DNA of 64,000 nucleotides, taken from Cinclus cinclus. Its lineage: Eukaryota > Chordata > Aves > Passeriformes > Cinclidae. The first letter of the stretch is position 1, and every line of letters begins with the position of its first letter. This document shows positions 7,906-21,284 of the stretch, piece after piece. A program made the translations under genes and the position numbers. A model generated the notes under the pieces. It did not search any database. It worked only from the letters and a program-made list of their open reading frames with translations, and was not told the origin of the DNA. The stretch lies in NCBI RefSeq assembly GCF_963662255.1, contig NC_085047.1, positions 112,316,214 through 112,380,213 on the forward strand. The letters are read 5' to 3'.

Positions 7906-9690
7906 TTGAAGCCACCCTGTGTAGCTCCCTTGGGAATCCACACAGGCTAAAAGGGCCAGCCTCTTTTACACTTTTCTCTGAAGGAACTCTGAGGATTCAT
8001 GGTTTAACTTTACACTAGTGACAGTGGTAGGGATAGATCCGTTTTGTCTGAATAATTACTACTGCATTCCTAAAAAATTATGTGCCTGTTAAAACACCGT
8101 GATTAATTTTAATTGATCCTGAGCAGGTGCAGGGTCTGCTGCTGCCTGGGGTGAGGTTGCAGCACCCTATGCAGGGTTTCTCTGTATACAAATTCTTTTG
8201 GATGTGCTGCTGGAAACAAGCAACAGCTTCTGTGGATCTACAATCAACAGCAAAAGACCCAGACAACCAACACATTTCCATAATAAGTTATAGGTATTAA
8301 AACCAAACCAAACCCCAATGTGTCCGGATCCTGGATTTTCCTGTGCACACCAGATCCACCAAGTGATTGTTTGCATCTCTATCCTTGGAGGAACGTGGCT
8401 TCTCCAACCTGAGGCATTCACAACCATGCACATACAAATGGTTTTATGCATATTCCACATGAGACTTTTCACCCACAGGACAAAGCAACAGTACAACATA
8501 TTGAACAGGCTGTAACGCCCTACTTACCATCATCTTGTCAACAAAATCCATTATGCTAATATACAGTGAGCTTTTTAAAACATAAATGAGCAATACTTGC
8601 ATAAACGACTATCATTAATTTATCAATGTTTTCTCCAGAGTTCTTTATTGATCACAGAAACAGATAGAGCCTAGACCAATACCATAACCAAATGAAATTC
8701 AGTCCTTCACCGTAAATGAGAAAAGAGCAAAATTAATTTCTGGCAGTACCACAAACCATGGACTGTCCCAAACTTAGTGAGAGAACTGGGACGGATTAGA
8801 ATTGAGTAGCTGAGACCAACCAGCCATCTGGAAGTACCCCAGTATTTTGAAGCAATTGCAGATGAGCTGCAAAAGAAGAGTTTCAATACCGTTGCTTATG
8901 ACTAATCTGGCAGACGGCAGACAACATCAAGGACTGGTAAAAAAACAGCACTGAAGTTTGCAAATATGTCACAAAATGAAATTTTGCTGGCTGAAGTAGC
9001 TAAATAAACATTTATCAGTTTATTTAACTGATTATCCAGTTATCCTAAGACAAGGTAATGAAGCAGGCTCACCCTCTCTCTTACAGGTTCACAGGAATAA
9101 CTGGTGTGGAGCTTCATGAAAGCTTTGCTCTGGCACCGGCTTTGGCTTCCACTCTGTGCTTCTAAGCTGAGCTCTAATGTAGAGATCTGCTGCAAAGCCT
9201 TTGCCTCGTTCACATAAGGAAAATTTCCAAAGAAAGATTTTGCATCTTCCAATTGTATCAAAAAAGGTTCTATTTTAATTTACTCTCCCCCTCCTCAGTG
9301 TTCCCATTCAAATTACATAAATTATCTCTTGCAACAATGCACCTCAATTCTTACCAAAGAAGCAAATTAAAACCAAAACACACAGAGTAGTAATAAAATA
9401 CCCAAAGAAAAACTGAACTCTAAGCAATGCCAAGTGGAAATCTGATTCTGCATCAAAACCAAAACCAAGCTGCACAGGATGTAAAGTTCCACCCTGTACT
9501 GAGAGGCACCAAAGATTTCAGAGAAATGTGTCCTACCCAAAGATGCACTACACCCATCTAGCTCACTTCAGTTCATGCACTGAATGAGGGCTGAGCTCTG
9601 GCACAGTGTGGTGACACCAGCCGCTAAAGCAGAAAACCAGGAGTCTTGTCAGACCTTCAGAAAAGGCAGCAGAGGGGGCTGGGGAAAGAC

Positions 9691-11150
9691 TTGTAATTTC
9701 ACTAATTAGCAAAACAGCAGTAACAGAGCACAGATTTCAGGAGTTTGAGAGATGCTGGTTATGTCCCAGGCTGCAAATTCCTTCTAATTTGTTTTTTTCC
9801 TATGTTATTAGGGGACAGCTCTCCCCATTCCTGTCCCTTTGACTATTGTAACTACTAGCAAAATCTAACCTATGTAGTTCTGAAAGATTCCTGGGTTTTT
9901 CTCCTTAGTACAAAAGTAAAATAGCAGAATTAATCAGCAGCCATTAGTGGCACCAGGATTTAATAACAAAGTTTGAAACTTGCATTCTCAATGATTTTTC
10001 TCCAGGACAACGAACAACCTCTACAATTAAATAAGCTAAACTGATAAAAAAGATATGAAAATTGCACAAGATAAATGGGCAAAACTGAAGAGCTGTCATC
10101 TGGTTCTGGCAGATATTTGAGCTGTCTAACATTATCAGCAGCGGTGGCAGGTTCCTTGGGCAGATAACATCTTTGTCCACAGCCAGTTAGAGATGATCAG
10201 CAAAAATCTGTGTGCAAGCCCTGAACATGCCAGTGGCCAACTGCAAATTCCTGTGCCTGGCATTACAATGCAATACAACACTTTCTACCCTTGGCAAGCA
10301 ACTCTGTACAGCTCAGGCCCTCAGTGGCCAATTTTGCAGCTTGTGAACAACAAAGAAATTTCTTGCCCTCTTTCCAGAACAGGTTCCTGAGTGGATTTCT
10401 AAGGAAGAAAGACTTGGCACACTCTGCTTTTTTGATGGTCTACTGGAAGGCAGTGCAGACCTTGTGAATGATTCCTATCCTCCTTTTCAAAGGGGTTAAT
10501 TAAAGAGTTTAGGGCTTTATTTTCAGAAATAAAATTATTCCATTACAGTATTCTGCTAAGGCAAGTATACGTTATCGGATTAGACAAGTGTTTGCAGTTT
10601 TATCCTTCATTTTATAGTAGATGTCTCCCAGGTGTTTACTGTAGTGGCAAGGCCTATGAAAACATGGGTCAGCGCTGGAAGGAGATCTGGTCCCTAAACT
10701 GAGACTGGAATTTATATCCCTGAAGGGCCTAACTCTTTGCACTCTCAAGTTTGCTCACAGATTTGTCTCAATGAGGTAGGATTTCGTCAAGAATTCTCTC
10801 GCCATCCCCATTCCTTACTAAAGAGCAAAATTCCCTCACAGAGAGCTATTTTATTGCGTCCTCTGAGCAAGATCACTAAGAAGGGTCCAGGCTGGAACCT
10901 GACCAAACCTTCATTGATTGAAAGCATTCAACAGCAGAAGGAAATTCTAAGGAATGACACACTCACAAATCTTACTGGACTTAGAGAAGGCTGGCTTTTT
11001 TGTCATTAAGAAGATCTTGAGCAATTATTTCAACCTTTTTCCATTCAGTTTAATTCTTTATCTCACTGACCTAGTATGCATGTTTTTGTGCTGCTTTGCC
11101 CACAGGAGAGCTGTGGTTTGGAGAGTGAGCTATTCCAGTGATGAGGAATT
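9691..11150. repeat. head segment H2
   Basis: Second head, 6913 bp after H1. It differs from H1 by a handful of substitutions, for example TTTTTCCTATG near 9794 and AGCCCTGAAC for AACCCTGAAC near 10217. No gene is recognised. Confidence 0.85.
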
Positions 11151-12984
11151 GGCTGGATGGACACAGGAGTTGTGGGCAGTGGCTCCATGTCCAGCTGCAG
11201 TGGGGGATGAGGGGTGCTCCTCAGGGCTCTTGCATGGCTTCCCCAGAGACACAGACTGTGGATGCAGCTCTCCCTCAACACATTTACAGGGAATGGGAAG
11301 CTGAGCAGGGCAGGTGACACTATGGAAAGATGGGGCCATGCAGAAGGATCTGAGCAAGCTTGGGAAGTGAAACCACAGGAGCTTCAGGAGGTTCAACAAG
11401 GGCTAAGTGCAAGGTGCTGTACCTGAGTTGGGGCAGTCCTTGAGTCGCAGAATCATCATCTTCTGTTAGAGACCAGCAAGACCATCCAGTTCCATCATCA
11501 TCCCATTACCAGCATCACCACCCTAAAGCCGATCCCAAAGTGCCACATCCATCCAGATGGCCAGGCACAGGCGTGCAGGGATGTGTGTGTGGGATGGGTG
11601 TGCTGGGCGCAAGTGTGAGAGTGCAAGCAGGGGGTGTGCAGAACCGGAGTGTGAGCACAAGTGGGGTGTGCAAACAGGACACCATGGCAAGGGTACAAAC
11701 AGGCAGGGCCCCACTGCAGACAGCTGAATCAGCAGTGCAGCATGGGAGTGTGCAAGGAACCACTGGGAGTGTGCAGGGCACTGCCCTGAGCTTTGGAGGT
11801 ACTGGAGGGGCTGGAATGTCAGAGCTGCGGTTGGCAAGGCCACCTGAAAGCCTCTGGGGAAGGATTGATGGATAAAGCAAAGGAGAGGGAGTCACTGTGG
11901 GAGGCTGCTCTTGGCCACTCAGCCAGGAGGTCAACCCCAACAAATGATTCTTTAAGGAACCAAGGGCACACCTCCAAATCAGCCACCCTTGTCCTTGTGG
12001 GGGAGTTCAGCTTGCCAGGTGTGCACTGGGAACACCACACAGCTGGTCCAAACAGCAGCAGCAGATTCCCCAAACACCTGGACGACAACTCCTCGGTACA
12101 GGGACTCGGGGAGCCGGCTCGCAGAGGTGCCCTCTGGGATTTGTTGCTTGTTCCCAGAGGAGCTCTCGTGGCCGACGTGGGATTGTCTTGGGCACAGCGA
12201 CCGCGCAGCCGCCGAGTTTCAGATCTCTGCTGCTTTGTCTGTGCCCGTCTGGATCCCGAGATGGGCCAGGCCCAGGTGAGCACGGCTGGAAAAGCAGCAG
12301 CTTTTAGCAATGTGGCCATGGCAAAGCTGTTATCCCAAAACGGATTCTTTCGCCCCGTGTGCAAGAAGCCAATCCCCACACAGAGTTCAGGTATTTCCTT
12401 TATTTACAGTTCTGCACAGAAACAGGTGCTGGGATGGCAAATCCACAAAGCCAGCACAGCAGCTATCAAAAATGTTCACTATCTATATATTGCAGCAAAC
12501 TAAGGCATTCATGTTCATTGGCTAACCATTATATGTCTCTCTTATTAAATTAATGCATTATTTATTTTTAAAATTATTTTCATATTTTATGAAAATAAAC
12601 ATTTTATCTTGGCTTTAATATATCGATAATGATACTTTTCTTCTACTCGTTAAAAGATTCCTTTGCTTCTTATGCTAACTAGTCTTCCTCTGTGCTCCAT
12701 CTGCCTCTTGTTTCTTCTCTGCATTTCTGGGGTCACTGGGCCGGGAGTCAATGGTCGCCATCTCCCTGTGCCACAAGCACCTTTTCCCCAGCTGGAACCA
12801 ATTTCAGCACAGTTGCGGAGTTGGCTTTGTGAGTTTGTTCCTCATCTGGGAAGTTCTGCCAAACGTCCCCGTGGCTGTCGCTTCCACATCCTCGCTGTCC
12901 CCTCTGAGCAGGAGCTCCTTCTGCCCAGGCTTTGTGCACCTGCCCTTGGCTCTGACACCCCCGGTGCCTCTGGAGCCCTAAGCC

Positions 12985-14172
12985 TCATCCAGGCCGTTCT
13001 CCCGACAAGGAGCTGCTGTCCCTGACACCCGGACATCCGAGGCAGCCACGGGGCAGGCTCCGGGCCAGCCACCGCCTGCGGGCCCGGCCTGGCGCTGGCG
13101 GCGGGCACCGATTGTCCGGCTGCGGCCTCAGGCAGGGCCAGCACAGCAGCCCCCGCAGTGCCCGCCTGAGGCGGGACGGGCGTTCCTTGGGGGGAGCCGG
13201 CTGCTCCCTGAGGGCCTGGGCTCCCGGCTGGGGAGCTGAGGGGCCCGGGGGGCAGCAGGGGCCGTGCGGGGCAGGGCCCTGGCTCCGTGCCCCTGCTGCC
13301 TGCGCCTGCTCAGCCGAGGCCGGACGAGCTGCTGCCTCGGCCGAGTCCCGGGGAGCAGCGTCGGGGTCCTGCAGGAGCTGTGGGTACTTGGGGTTGATCC
13401 AGATGGTGTGGATCACGATGCTTTCCCAGTCCTCCTGGGACTCCTTTTTGTCACTGTCACCTCTCTCTTGGGACAGCTTTGGATATCGTCTGACTTCTCC
13501 CCTGGACAGCTCTCGGTCAATGGAGTGCTCCCATTGGGGAAACATTTTGTCACTGCTGCTTTCCTCTCGGGACAGCTCTTGGATTCCCATGTCCAGCCAC
13601 CTGGATAGCTCTTGATGTCTCTCAGTTTCCCAGTGGTACAGCTCTGGGTCTAACTCGCCTTCTGACAGCTCTTGGACTCTTCTCTTGTCCTGCTTGTACA
13701 GCTCTTGGCCATTCACATCTTGCCATTGGGAAGGCTCCTGGCATCTCGCATCTTCCCCACGGGACAGCTCTTGGTCTCTCTCAAATTCCAGTTGGGACAG
13801 ATCTTGGCATTTCTCATCTTCCCCACGGGACAGCTCTTGGACACTCTCATTTTCCCGCTGGGGCACTTCCTGGCCCAGGCAGGGTTCCCACACTCTCTCC
13901 TCCCTGGCCAAGTCACACTCCACAGCCTGTGGCCCTGGCAGCTCCGTCCCCTCTACTGCCCCTTCCCCCTGCTCCCCGAGGGCTTCCATCCACCCAGGGC
14001 AGGAGCCGGGGGGACACACGGGACTGGGGGAGCAGCAGGGGCTGTGTGGGGCAGGGCCCTGGCTCTGTGCCCCGGCTGTGGGGCTGGCCGTCACCTGGGG
14101 CCTCATGCACAGGCCTGGCTGCTCCACGGCACAGGGGGAGTTGGGGTTCACGTCCTCCACAAAAGTCTCCAT
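12985..14172 (-). CDS. array gene copy 2 (395 aa)
   Basis: The protein is identical to copy 1, including V94 and CLGCPG near the C-terminus. AATAAA on the minus strand is at 12566-12561. Its long-unit context matches copy 1, consistent with a recent whole-unit duplication. Confidence 0.65.
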   Translation of the reverse strand: METFVEDVNPNSPCAVEQPGLCMRPQVTASPTAGAQSQGPAPHSPCCSPSPVCPPGSCPGWMEALGEQGEGAVEGTELPGPQAVECDLAREERVWEPCLGQEVPQRENESVQELSRGEDEKCQDLSQLEFERDQELSRGEDARCQEPSQWQDVNGQELYKQDKRRVQELSEGELDPELYHWETERHQELSRWLDMGIQELSREESSSDKMFPQWEHSIDRELSRGEVRRYPKLSQERGDSDKKESQEDWESIVIHTIWINPKYPQLLQDPDAAPRDSAEAAARPASAEQAQAAGARSQGPAPHGPCCPPGPSAPQPGAQALREQPAPPKERPSRLRRALRGLLCWPCLRPQPDNRCPPPAPGRARRRWLARSLPRGCLGCPGVRDSSSLSGERPG

Positions 14173-14232
14173 GGTGCTCTGCCACAGAGGCTCTCAGGGG
14201 AGCTGCTTCCTCCTGACTGAGCGGCTCTCCTG

Positions 14233-14369
14233 GGACTGGGCACGCCAGGGCTCTGTGTCCCTTAAATACCCCTCAGATCCCCCTCTGGCCGGGCGGGGCT
14301 CTGCCATGTCACAAAGGGCTCTGGGCACCACCCTGTCCTGCATCACCACGGGCCTGTGTCACAAAGGGC
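14233..14369 (-). promoter_or_regulatory. promoter of gene copy 2
   Basis: TATA at 14268-14262, an intact GC box and both 13-bp elements, identical to copy 1. Confidence 0.6.
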
Positions 14370-14568
14370 CACACTCAACATCCCTTCACAGCTGACCCCA
14401 CTGGAACTGGCACAGCTCTGGCACGGAGCAGCCCCAGACTTGGGCACTTTTAGCCCCTGCTGTGCCCAGGCCCCTGTGAGGCTTTGGCCACGCTCCCACA
14501 CGACAGCCCCAGCCTTACCCTGCAAAGCCCTGCCTTTGGAGGCTGGGCTGTTCGGGGCATGAGCCACT

Positions 14569-16603
14569 GGCTGGATGGACACAGCCAAGGAGCTGTGGGT
14601 AGTGGCTCCATGTGCAGCTGCAGGACAGGGATGAAGGCTGTCCCCAGGGCTCTGCCATGGCTTCCCCAGTGACACAGACTTGGCCACAGACTACAGCTGT
14701 TTCAGTTTCAGAATTTCAGATCTCTGCTGCTTTCCCTAGCCCCTTCTGGCTCCTGCAATGGACCAGGCACAGGTGAGCACAGTTGGAAGAGCAGCATCTT
14801 TTAATAATGTGTCCATACTTGAAGCCACCCTGTGTAGCTCCCTTGGGAATCCACACAGGCTAAAAGGGCCAGCCTCTTTTACACTTTTCTCTGAAGGAAC
14901 TCTGAGGATTCATGGTTTAACTTTACACTAGTGACAGTGGTAGGGATAGATCCGTTTTGTCTGAATAATTACTACTGCATTCCTAAAAAATTATGTGCCT
15001 GTTAAAACACCGTGATTAATTTTAATTGATCCTGAGCAGGTGCAGGGTCTGCTGCTGCCTGGGGTGAGGTTGCAGCACCCTATGCAGGGTTTCTCTGTAT
15101 ACAAATTCTTTTGGATGTGCTGCTGGAAACAAGCAACAGCTTCTGTGGATCTACAATCAACAGCAAAAGACCCAGACAACCAACACATTTCCATAATAAG
15201 TTATAGGTATTAAAACCAAACCAAACCCCAATGTGTCCGGATCCTGGATTTTCCTGTGCACACCAGATCCACCAAGTGATTGTTTGCATCTCTATCCTTG
15301 GAGGAACGTGGCTTCTCCAACCTGAGGCATTCACAACCATGCACATACAAATGGTTTTATGCATATTCCACATGAGACTTTTCACCCACAGGACAAAGCA
15401 ACAGTACAACATATTGAACAGGCTGTAACGCCCTACTTACCATCATCTTGTCAACAAAATCCATTATGCTAATATACAGTGAGCTTTTTAAAACATAAAT
15501 GAGCAATACTTGCATAAACGACTATCATTAATTTATCAATGTTTTCTCCAGAGTTCTTTATTGATCACAGAAACAGATAGAGCCTAGACCAATACCATAA
15601 CCAAATGAAATTCAGTCCTTCACCGTAAATGAGAAAAGAGCAAAATTAATTTCTGGCAGTACCACAAACCATGGACTGTCCCAAACTTAGTGAGAGAACT
15701 GGGACGGATTAGAATTGAGTAGCTGAGACCAACCAGCCATCTGGAAGTACCCCAGTATTTTGAAGCAATTGCAGATGAGCTGCAAAAGAAGAGTTTCAAT
15801 ACCGTTGCTTATGACTAATCTGGCAGACGGCAGACAACATCAAGGACTGGTAAAAAAACAGCACTGAAGTTTGCAAATATGTCACAAAATGAAATTTTGC
15901 TGGCTGAAGTAGCTAAATAAACATTTATCAGTTTATTTAACTGATTATCCAGTTATCCTAAGACAAGGTAATGAAGCAGGCTCACCCTCTCTCTTACAGG
16001 TTCACAGGAATAACTGGTGTGGAGCTTCATGAAAGCTTTGCTCTGGCACCGGCTTTGGCTTCCACTCTGTGCTTCTAAGCTGAGCTCTAATGTAGAGATC
16101 TGCTGCAAAGCCTTTGCCTCGTTCACATAAGGAAAATTTCCAAAGAAAGATTTTGCATCTTCCAATTGTATCAAAAAAGGTTCTATTTTAATTTACTCTC
16201 CCCCTCCTCAGTGTTCCCATTCAAATTACATAAATTATCTCTTGCAACAATGCACCTCAATTCTTACCAAAGAAGCAAATTAAAACCAAAACACACAGAG
16301 TAGTAATAAAATACCCAAAGAAAAACTGAACTCTAAGCAATGCCAAGTGGAAATCTGATTCTGCATCAAAACCAAAACCAAGCTGCACAGGATGTAAAGT
16401 TCCACCCTGTACTGAGAGGCACCAAAGATTTCAGAGAAATGTGTCCTACCCAAAGATGCACTACACCCATCTAGCTCACTTCAGTTCATGCACTGAATGA
16501 GGGCTGAGCTCTGGCACAGTGTGGTGACACCAGCCGCTAAAGCAGAAAACCAGGAGTCTTGTCAGACCTTCAGAAAAGGCAGCAGAGGGGGCTGGGGAAA
16601 GAC
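14569..16603. repeat. tail segment T2
   Basis: Same length and content as T1, including the B-type CR1 RT and endonuclease-end remnants at its start. No gene is recognised. Confidence 0.85.
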
Positions 16604-18063
16604 TTGTAATTTCACTAATTAGCAAAACAGCAGTAACAGAGCACAGATTTCAGGAGTTTGAGAGATGCTGGTTATGTCCCAGGCTGCAAATTCCTTCTAA
16701 TTTGTTTTTTTCCTATGTTATTAGGGGACAGCTCTCCCCATTCCTGTCCCTTTGACTATTGTAACTACTAGCAAAATCTAACCTATGTAGTTCTGAAAGA
16801 TTCCTGGGTTTTTCTCCTTAGTACAAAAGTAAAATAGCAGAATTAATCAGCAGCCATTAGTGGCACCAGGATTTAATAACAAAGTTTGAAACTTGCATTC
16901 TCAATGATTTTTCTCCAGGACAACGAACAACCTCTACAATTAAATAAGCTAAACTGATAAAAAAGATATGAAAATTGCACAAGATAAATGGGCAAAACTG
17001 AAGAGCTGTCATCTGGTTCTGGCAGATATTTGAGCTGTCTAACATTATCAGCAGCGGTGGCAGGTTCCTTGGGCAGATAACATCTTTGTCCACAGCCAGT
17101 TAGAGATGATCAGCAAAAATCTGTGTGCAAGCCCTGAACATGCCAGTGGCCAACTGCAAATTCCTGTGCCTGGCATTACAATGCAATACAACACTTTCTA
17201 CCCTTGGCAAGCAACTCTGTACAGCTCAGGCCCTCAGTGGCCAATTTTGCAGCTTGTGAACAACAAAGAAATTTCTTGCCCTCTTTCCAGAACAGGTTCC
17301 TGAGTGGATTTCTAAGGAAGAAAGACTTGGCACACTCTGCTTTTTTGATGGTCTACTGGAAGGCAGTGCAGACCTTGTGAATGATTCCTATCCTCCTTTT
17401 CAAAGGGGTTAATTAAAGAGTTTAGGGCTTTATTTTCAGAAATAAAATTATTCCATTACAGTATTCTGCTAAGGCAAGTATACGTTATCGGATTAGACAA
17501 GTGTTTGCAGTTTTATCCTTCATTTTATAGTAGATGTCTCCCAGGTGTTTACTGTAGTGGCAAGGCCTATGAAAACATGGGTCAGCGCTGGAAGGAGATC
17601 TGGTCCCTAAACTGAGACTGGAATTTATATCCCTGAAGGGCCTAACTCTTTGCACTCTCAAGTTTGCTCACAGATTTGTCTCAATGAGGTAGGATTTCGT
17701 CAAGAATTCTCTCGCCATCCCCATTCCTTACTAAAGAGCAAAATTCCCTCACAGAGAGCTATTTTATTGCGTCCTCTGAGCAAGATCACTAAGAAGGGTC
17801 CAGGCTGGAACCTGACCAAACCTTCATTGATTGAAAGCATTCAACAGCAGAAGGAAATTCTAAGGAATGACACACTCACAAATCTTACTGGACTTAGAGA
17901 AGGCTGGCTTTTTTGTCATTAAGAAGATCTTGAGCAATTATTTCAACCTTTTTCCATTCAGTTTAATTCTTTATCTCACTGACCTAGTATGCATGTTTTT
18001 GTGCTGCTTTGCCCACAGGAGAGCCGTGGTTTGGAGAGTGAGCTATTCCAGTGATGGGGAATG
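16604..18063. repeat. head segment H3
   Basis: Third head. Near its right end it has private changes (GAGAGCCGTGG near 18020 and GATGGGGAATGGGCTGG near 18053) just before the CR1 RT piece. Confidence 0.85.
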
Positions 18064-19899
18064 GGCTGGATGGACACAGGAGTTGTGGGCAGTGGCTCCA
18101 TGTCCAGGTGCAGTGGGGGATGAGGGGTGCTCCTCAGGGCTCTTGCATGGCTTCCCCAGAGACACAGACTGTGGATGCATCTCTCCCTCAACACATTTAC
18201 AGGGAATGGGAAGCTGAGCAGGGCAGGTGACACTATGGAAAGATGGGGCCATGCAGAAGGATCTGAGCAAGCTTGGGAAGTGAAACCACAAGAACTTCAG
18301 GAGGTTCAACAAGGGCTAAGTGCAAGGTGCTGTACCTGAGTTGGGGCAGTCCTTGAGTCGCAGAATCATCATCTTCTGTTAGAGACCAGCAAGACCATCC
18401 AGTTCCATCATCATCCCATTACCAGCATCACCACCCTAAAGCCGATCCCAAAGTGCCACATCCATCCAGATGGCCAGGCACAGGCGTGCAGGGATGTGTG
18501 TGTGTGGGATGGGTGTGCTGGGCGCAAGTGTGAGAGTGCAAGCAGGGGGTGTGCAGAACCGGAGTGTGTGCACAAGTGGGGTGTGCAAACAGGACACCAT
18601 GGCAAGGGTACAAACAGGCAGGGCCCCACTGCAGACAGCTGAATCAGCAGTGCAGCATGGGAGTGTGCAAGGAACCACTGGGAGTGTGCAGGGCACTGCC
18701 CTGAGCTTTGGAGGTACTGGAGGGGCTGGAATGTCAGAGCTGCGGTTGGCAAGGCCACCTGAAAGCCTCTGGGGAAGGATTGATGGATAAAGCAAAGGAG
18801 AGGGAGTCACTGTGGGAGGCTGCTCTTGGCCACTCAGCCAGGAGGTCAACCCCAACAAATGATTCTTTAAGGAACCAAGGACACACCTCCAAATCAGCCA
18901 CCCTTGTCCTTGTGGGGGAGTTCAGCTTGCCAGGTGTGCACTGGGAACACCACACAGCTGGTCCAAACAGCAGCAGCAGATTCCCCAAACACCTGGACGA
19001 CAACTCCTCGGTACAGGGACTCGGGGAGCCGGCTCGCAGAGGTGCCCTCTGGGATTTGTTGCTTGTTCCCAGAGGAGCTCTCGTGGCCGACGTGGGATTG
19101 TCTTGGGCACAGCGACCGCGCAGCCGCCGAGTTTCAGATCTCTGCTGCTTTGTCTGTGCCCGTCTGGATCCCGAGATGGGCCAGGCCCAGGTGAGCACGG
19201 CCGGAAAAGCAGCAGCTTTTAGCAATGTGGCCATGGCAAAGCTGTTATCCCAAAACGGATTCTTTCGCCCCGTGTGCAAGAAGCCAATCCCCACACAGAG
19301 TTCAGGTATTTCCTTTATTTACAGTTCTGCACAGAAACAGGTGCTGGGATGGCAAATCCACAAAGCCAGCACAGCAGCTATCAAAAATGTTCACTATCTA
19401 TATATTGCAGCAAACTAAGGCATTCATGTTCATTGGCTAACCATTATATGTCTCTCTTATTAAATTAATGCATTATTTATTTTTAAAATTATTTTCATAT
19501 TTTATGAAAAGAAACATTTTATCTTGGCTTTAATATATCGATAATGATACTTTTCTTCTACTCGTTAAAAGATTCCTTTGCTTCTTATGCTAACTAGTCT
19601 TCCTCTGTGCTCCATCTGCCTCTTGTTTCTTCTCTGCATTTCTGGGGTCACTGGGCCGGGAGTCAATGGTCGCCATCTCCCTGTGCCACAAGCACCTTTT
19701 CCCCAGCTGGAACCGATTTCAGCACAGTTGCGGAGTTGGCTTTGTGAGTTTGTTCCTCATCTGGGAAGTTCTGCCAAACGTCCCCGTGGCTGTCACTTCC
19801 GCATCCTCGCTGTCCCCTCTGAGCAGGAGCTCCTTCTGCCCAGGCTTTGTGCACCTGCCCTTGGCTCTGACACCCCCGGTGCCTCTGGAGCCCTAAGCC

Positions 19900-21087
19900 T
19901 CATCCAGGCCGTTCTCCCGACAAGGAGCTGCTGTCCCTGACACCCAGACATCCGAGGCAGCCACGGGGCAGGCTCCGGGCCAGCCACCGCCTGCGGGCCC
20001 GGCCTGGCGCTGGCGGCGGGCACCGATTGTCCGGCTGCGGCCTCAGGCAGGGCCAGCACAGCAGCCCCCGCAGTGCCCGCCTGAGGCGGGACGGGCGTTC
20101 CTTGGGGGGAGCCGGCTGCTCCCTGAGGGCCTGGGCTCCCGGCTGGGGAGCTGAGGGGCCCGGGGGGCAGCAGGGGCCGTGCGGGGCAGGGCCCTGGCTC
20201 CGTGCCCCTGCTGCCTGCGCCTGCTCAGCCGAGGCCGGACGAGCTGCTGCCTCGGCCGAGTCCCGGGGAGCAGCGTCGGGGTCCTGCAGGAGCTGTGGGT
20301 ACTTGGGGTTGATCCAGATGGTGTGGATCACGATGCTTTCCCAGTCCTCCTGGGACTCCTTTTTGTCACTGTCACCTCTCTCTTGGGACAGCTTTGGATA
20401 TCGTCTGACTTCTCCCCTGGACAGCTCTCGGTCAATGGAGTGCTCCCATTGGGGAAACATTTTGTCACTGCTGCTTTCCTCTCGGGACAGCTCTTGGATT
20501 CCCATGTCCAGCCACTTGGATAGCTCTTGATGTCTCTCAGTTTCCCAGTGGTACAGCTCTGGGTCTAACTCGCCTTCTGACAGCTCTTGGACTCTTCTCT
20601 TGTCCTGCTTGTACAGCTCTTGGCCATTCACATCTTGCCATTGGGAAGGCTCCTGGCATTTCGCATCTTCCCCACGGGACAGCTCTTGGTCTCTCTCAAA
20701 TTCCAGTTGGGACAGATCTTGGCATTTCTCATCTTCCCCACGGGACAGCTCTTGGACACTCTCATTTTCCCGCTGGGGCACTTCCTGGCCCAGGCAGGGT
20801 TCCCACTCTCTCTCCTCCCTGGCCAAGTCACACTCCACAGCCTGTGGCCCTGGCAGCTCCGTCCCCTCTACTGCCCCTTCCCCCTGCTCCCCGAGGGCTT
20901 CCATCCACCCAGGGCAGGAGCCGGGGGGACACACGGGACTGGGGGAGCAGCAGGGGCTGTGTGGGGCAGGGCCCTGGCTCTGTGCCCCGGCTGTGGGGCT
21001 GGCCGTCACCTGGGGCCTCATGCACAGGCCTGGCTGCTCCACGGCACAGGGGGAGTTGGGGTTCACGTCCTCCACAAAAGTCTCCAT
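19900..21087 (-). CDS. array gene copy 3 (395 aa)
   Basis: Differs from copy 1 by E94 for V94, K143 for R143 (EDAKCQ), K191 for R191 (ELSKWLD) and a private P381L near the C-terminus (CLGCLG). AATAAA on the minus strand is at 19481-19476. It is the last gene before the array switches from long to short units. Confidence 0.65.
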   Translation of the reverse strand: METFVEDVNPNSPCAVEQPGLCMRPQVTASPTAGAQSQGPAPHSPCCSPSPVCPPGSCPGWMEALGEQGEGAVEGTELPGPQAVECDLAREEREWEPCLGQEVPQRENESVQELSRGEDEKCQDLSQLEFERDQELSRGEDAKCQEPSQWQDVNGQELYKQDKRRVQELSEGELDPELYHWETERHQELSKWLDMGIQELSREESSSDKMFPQWEHSIDRELSRGEVRRYPKLSQERGDSDKKESQEDWESIVIHTIWINPKYPQLLQDPDAAPRDSAEAAARPASAEQAQAAGARSQGPAPHGPCCPPGPSAPQPGAQALREQPAPPKERPSRLRRALRGLLCWPCLRPQPDNRCPPPAPGRARRRWLARSLPRGCLGCLGVRDSSSLSGERPG

Positions 21088-21147
21088 GGTGCTCTGCCAC
21101 AGAGGCTCTCAGGGGAGCTGCTTCCTCCTGACTGAGCGGCTCTCCTG

Positions 21148-21284
21148 GGACTGGGCACACCAGGGCTCTGTGTCCCTTAAATACCCCTCAGATCCCCCTC
21201 TGGCCGGGCGGGGCTCTGCCATGTCACAAAGGGCTCTGGGCACCACCCTGTCCTGCATCACCACGGGCCTGTGTCACAAAGGGC
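21148..21284 (-). promoter_or_regulatory. promoter of gene copy 3
   Basis: TATA at 21183-21177, an intact GC box and both 13-bp elements. GCACACCAG replaces GCACGCCAG close to the predicted start of transcription. Confidence 0.6.

Larger units (their letters stand above)
7656..9690. repeat. tail segment T1 of long unit 1
   Basis: A 2035-bp block found only at the right of long units. It begins with CR1 pieces, then has about 1.8 kb of AT-rich intron-like DNA with short frames only (for example 8167-8499 and 9040-9261, both minus). I recognise no gene. It ends at GGGGAAAGAC, fused directly to the next head. Confidence 0.85.
11151..14568. repeat. core C2 (3418 bp)
   Basis: Second core, nearly indistinguishable from C1, with the same G5 run and ACCAATTTCAG variant. 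Long units 1 and 2 look like a very recent duplication. Confidence 0.9.

Noticed and set aside
9040..9261. Minus-strand 73-codon frame in the tail followed by a donor-like GTAAGAG
   Set aside because: The same bases make a good plus-strand acceptor (CCCTCTCTCTTACAG), no acceptor is clear on the minus strand, and no family is recognisable.
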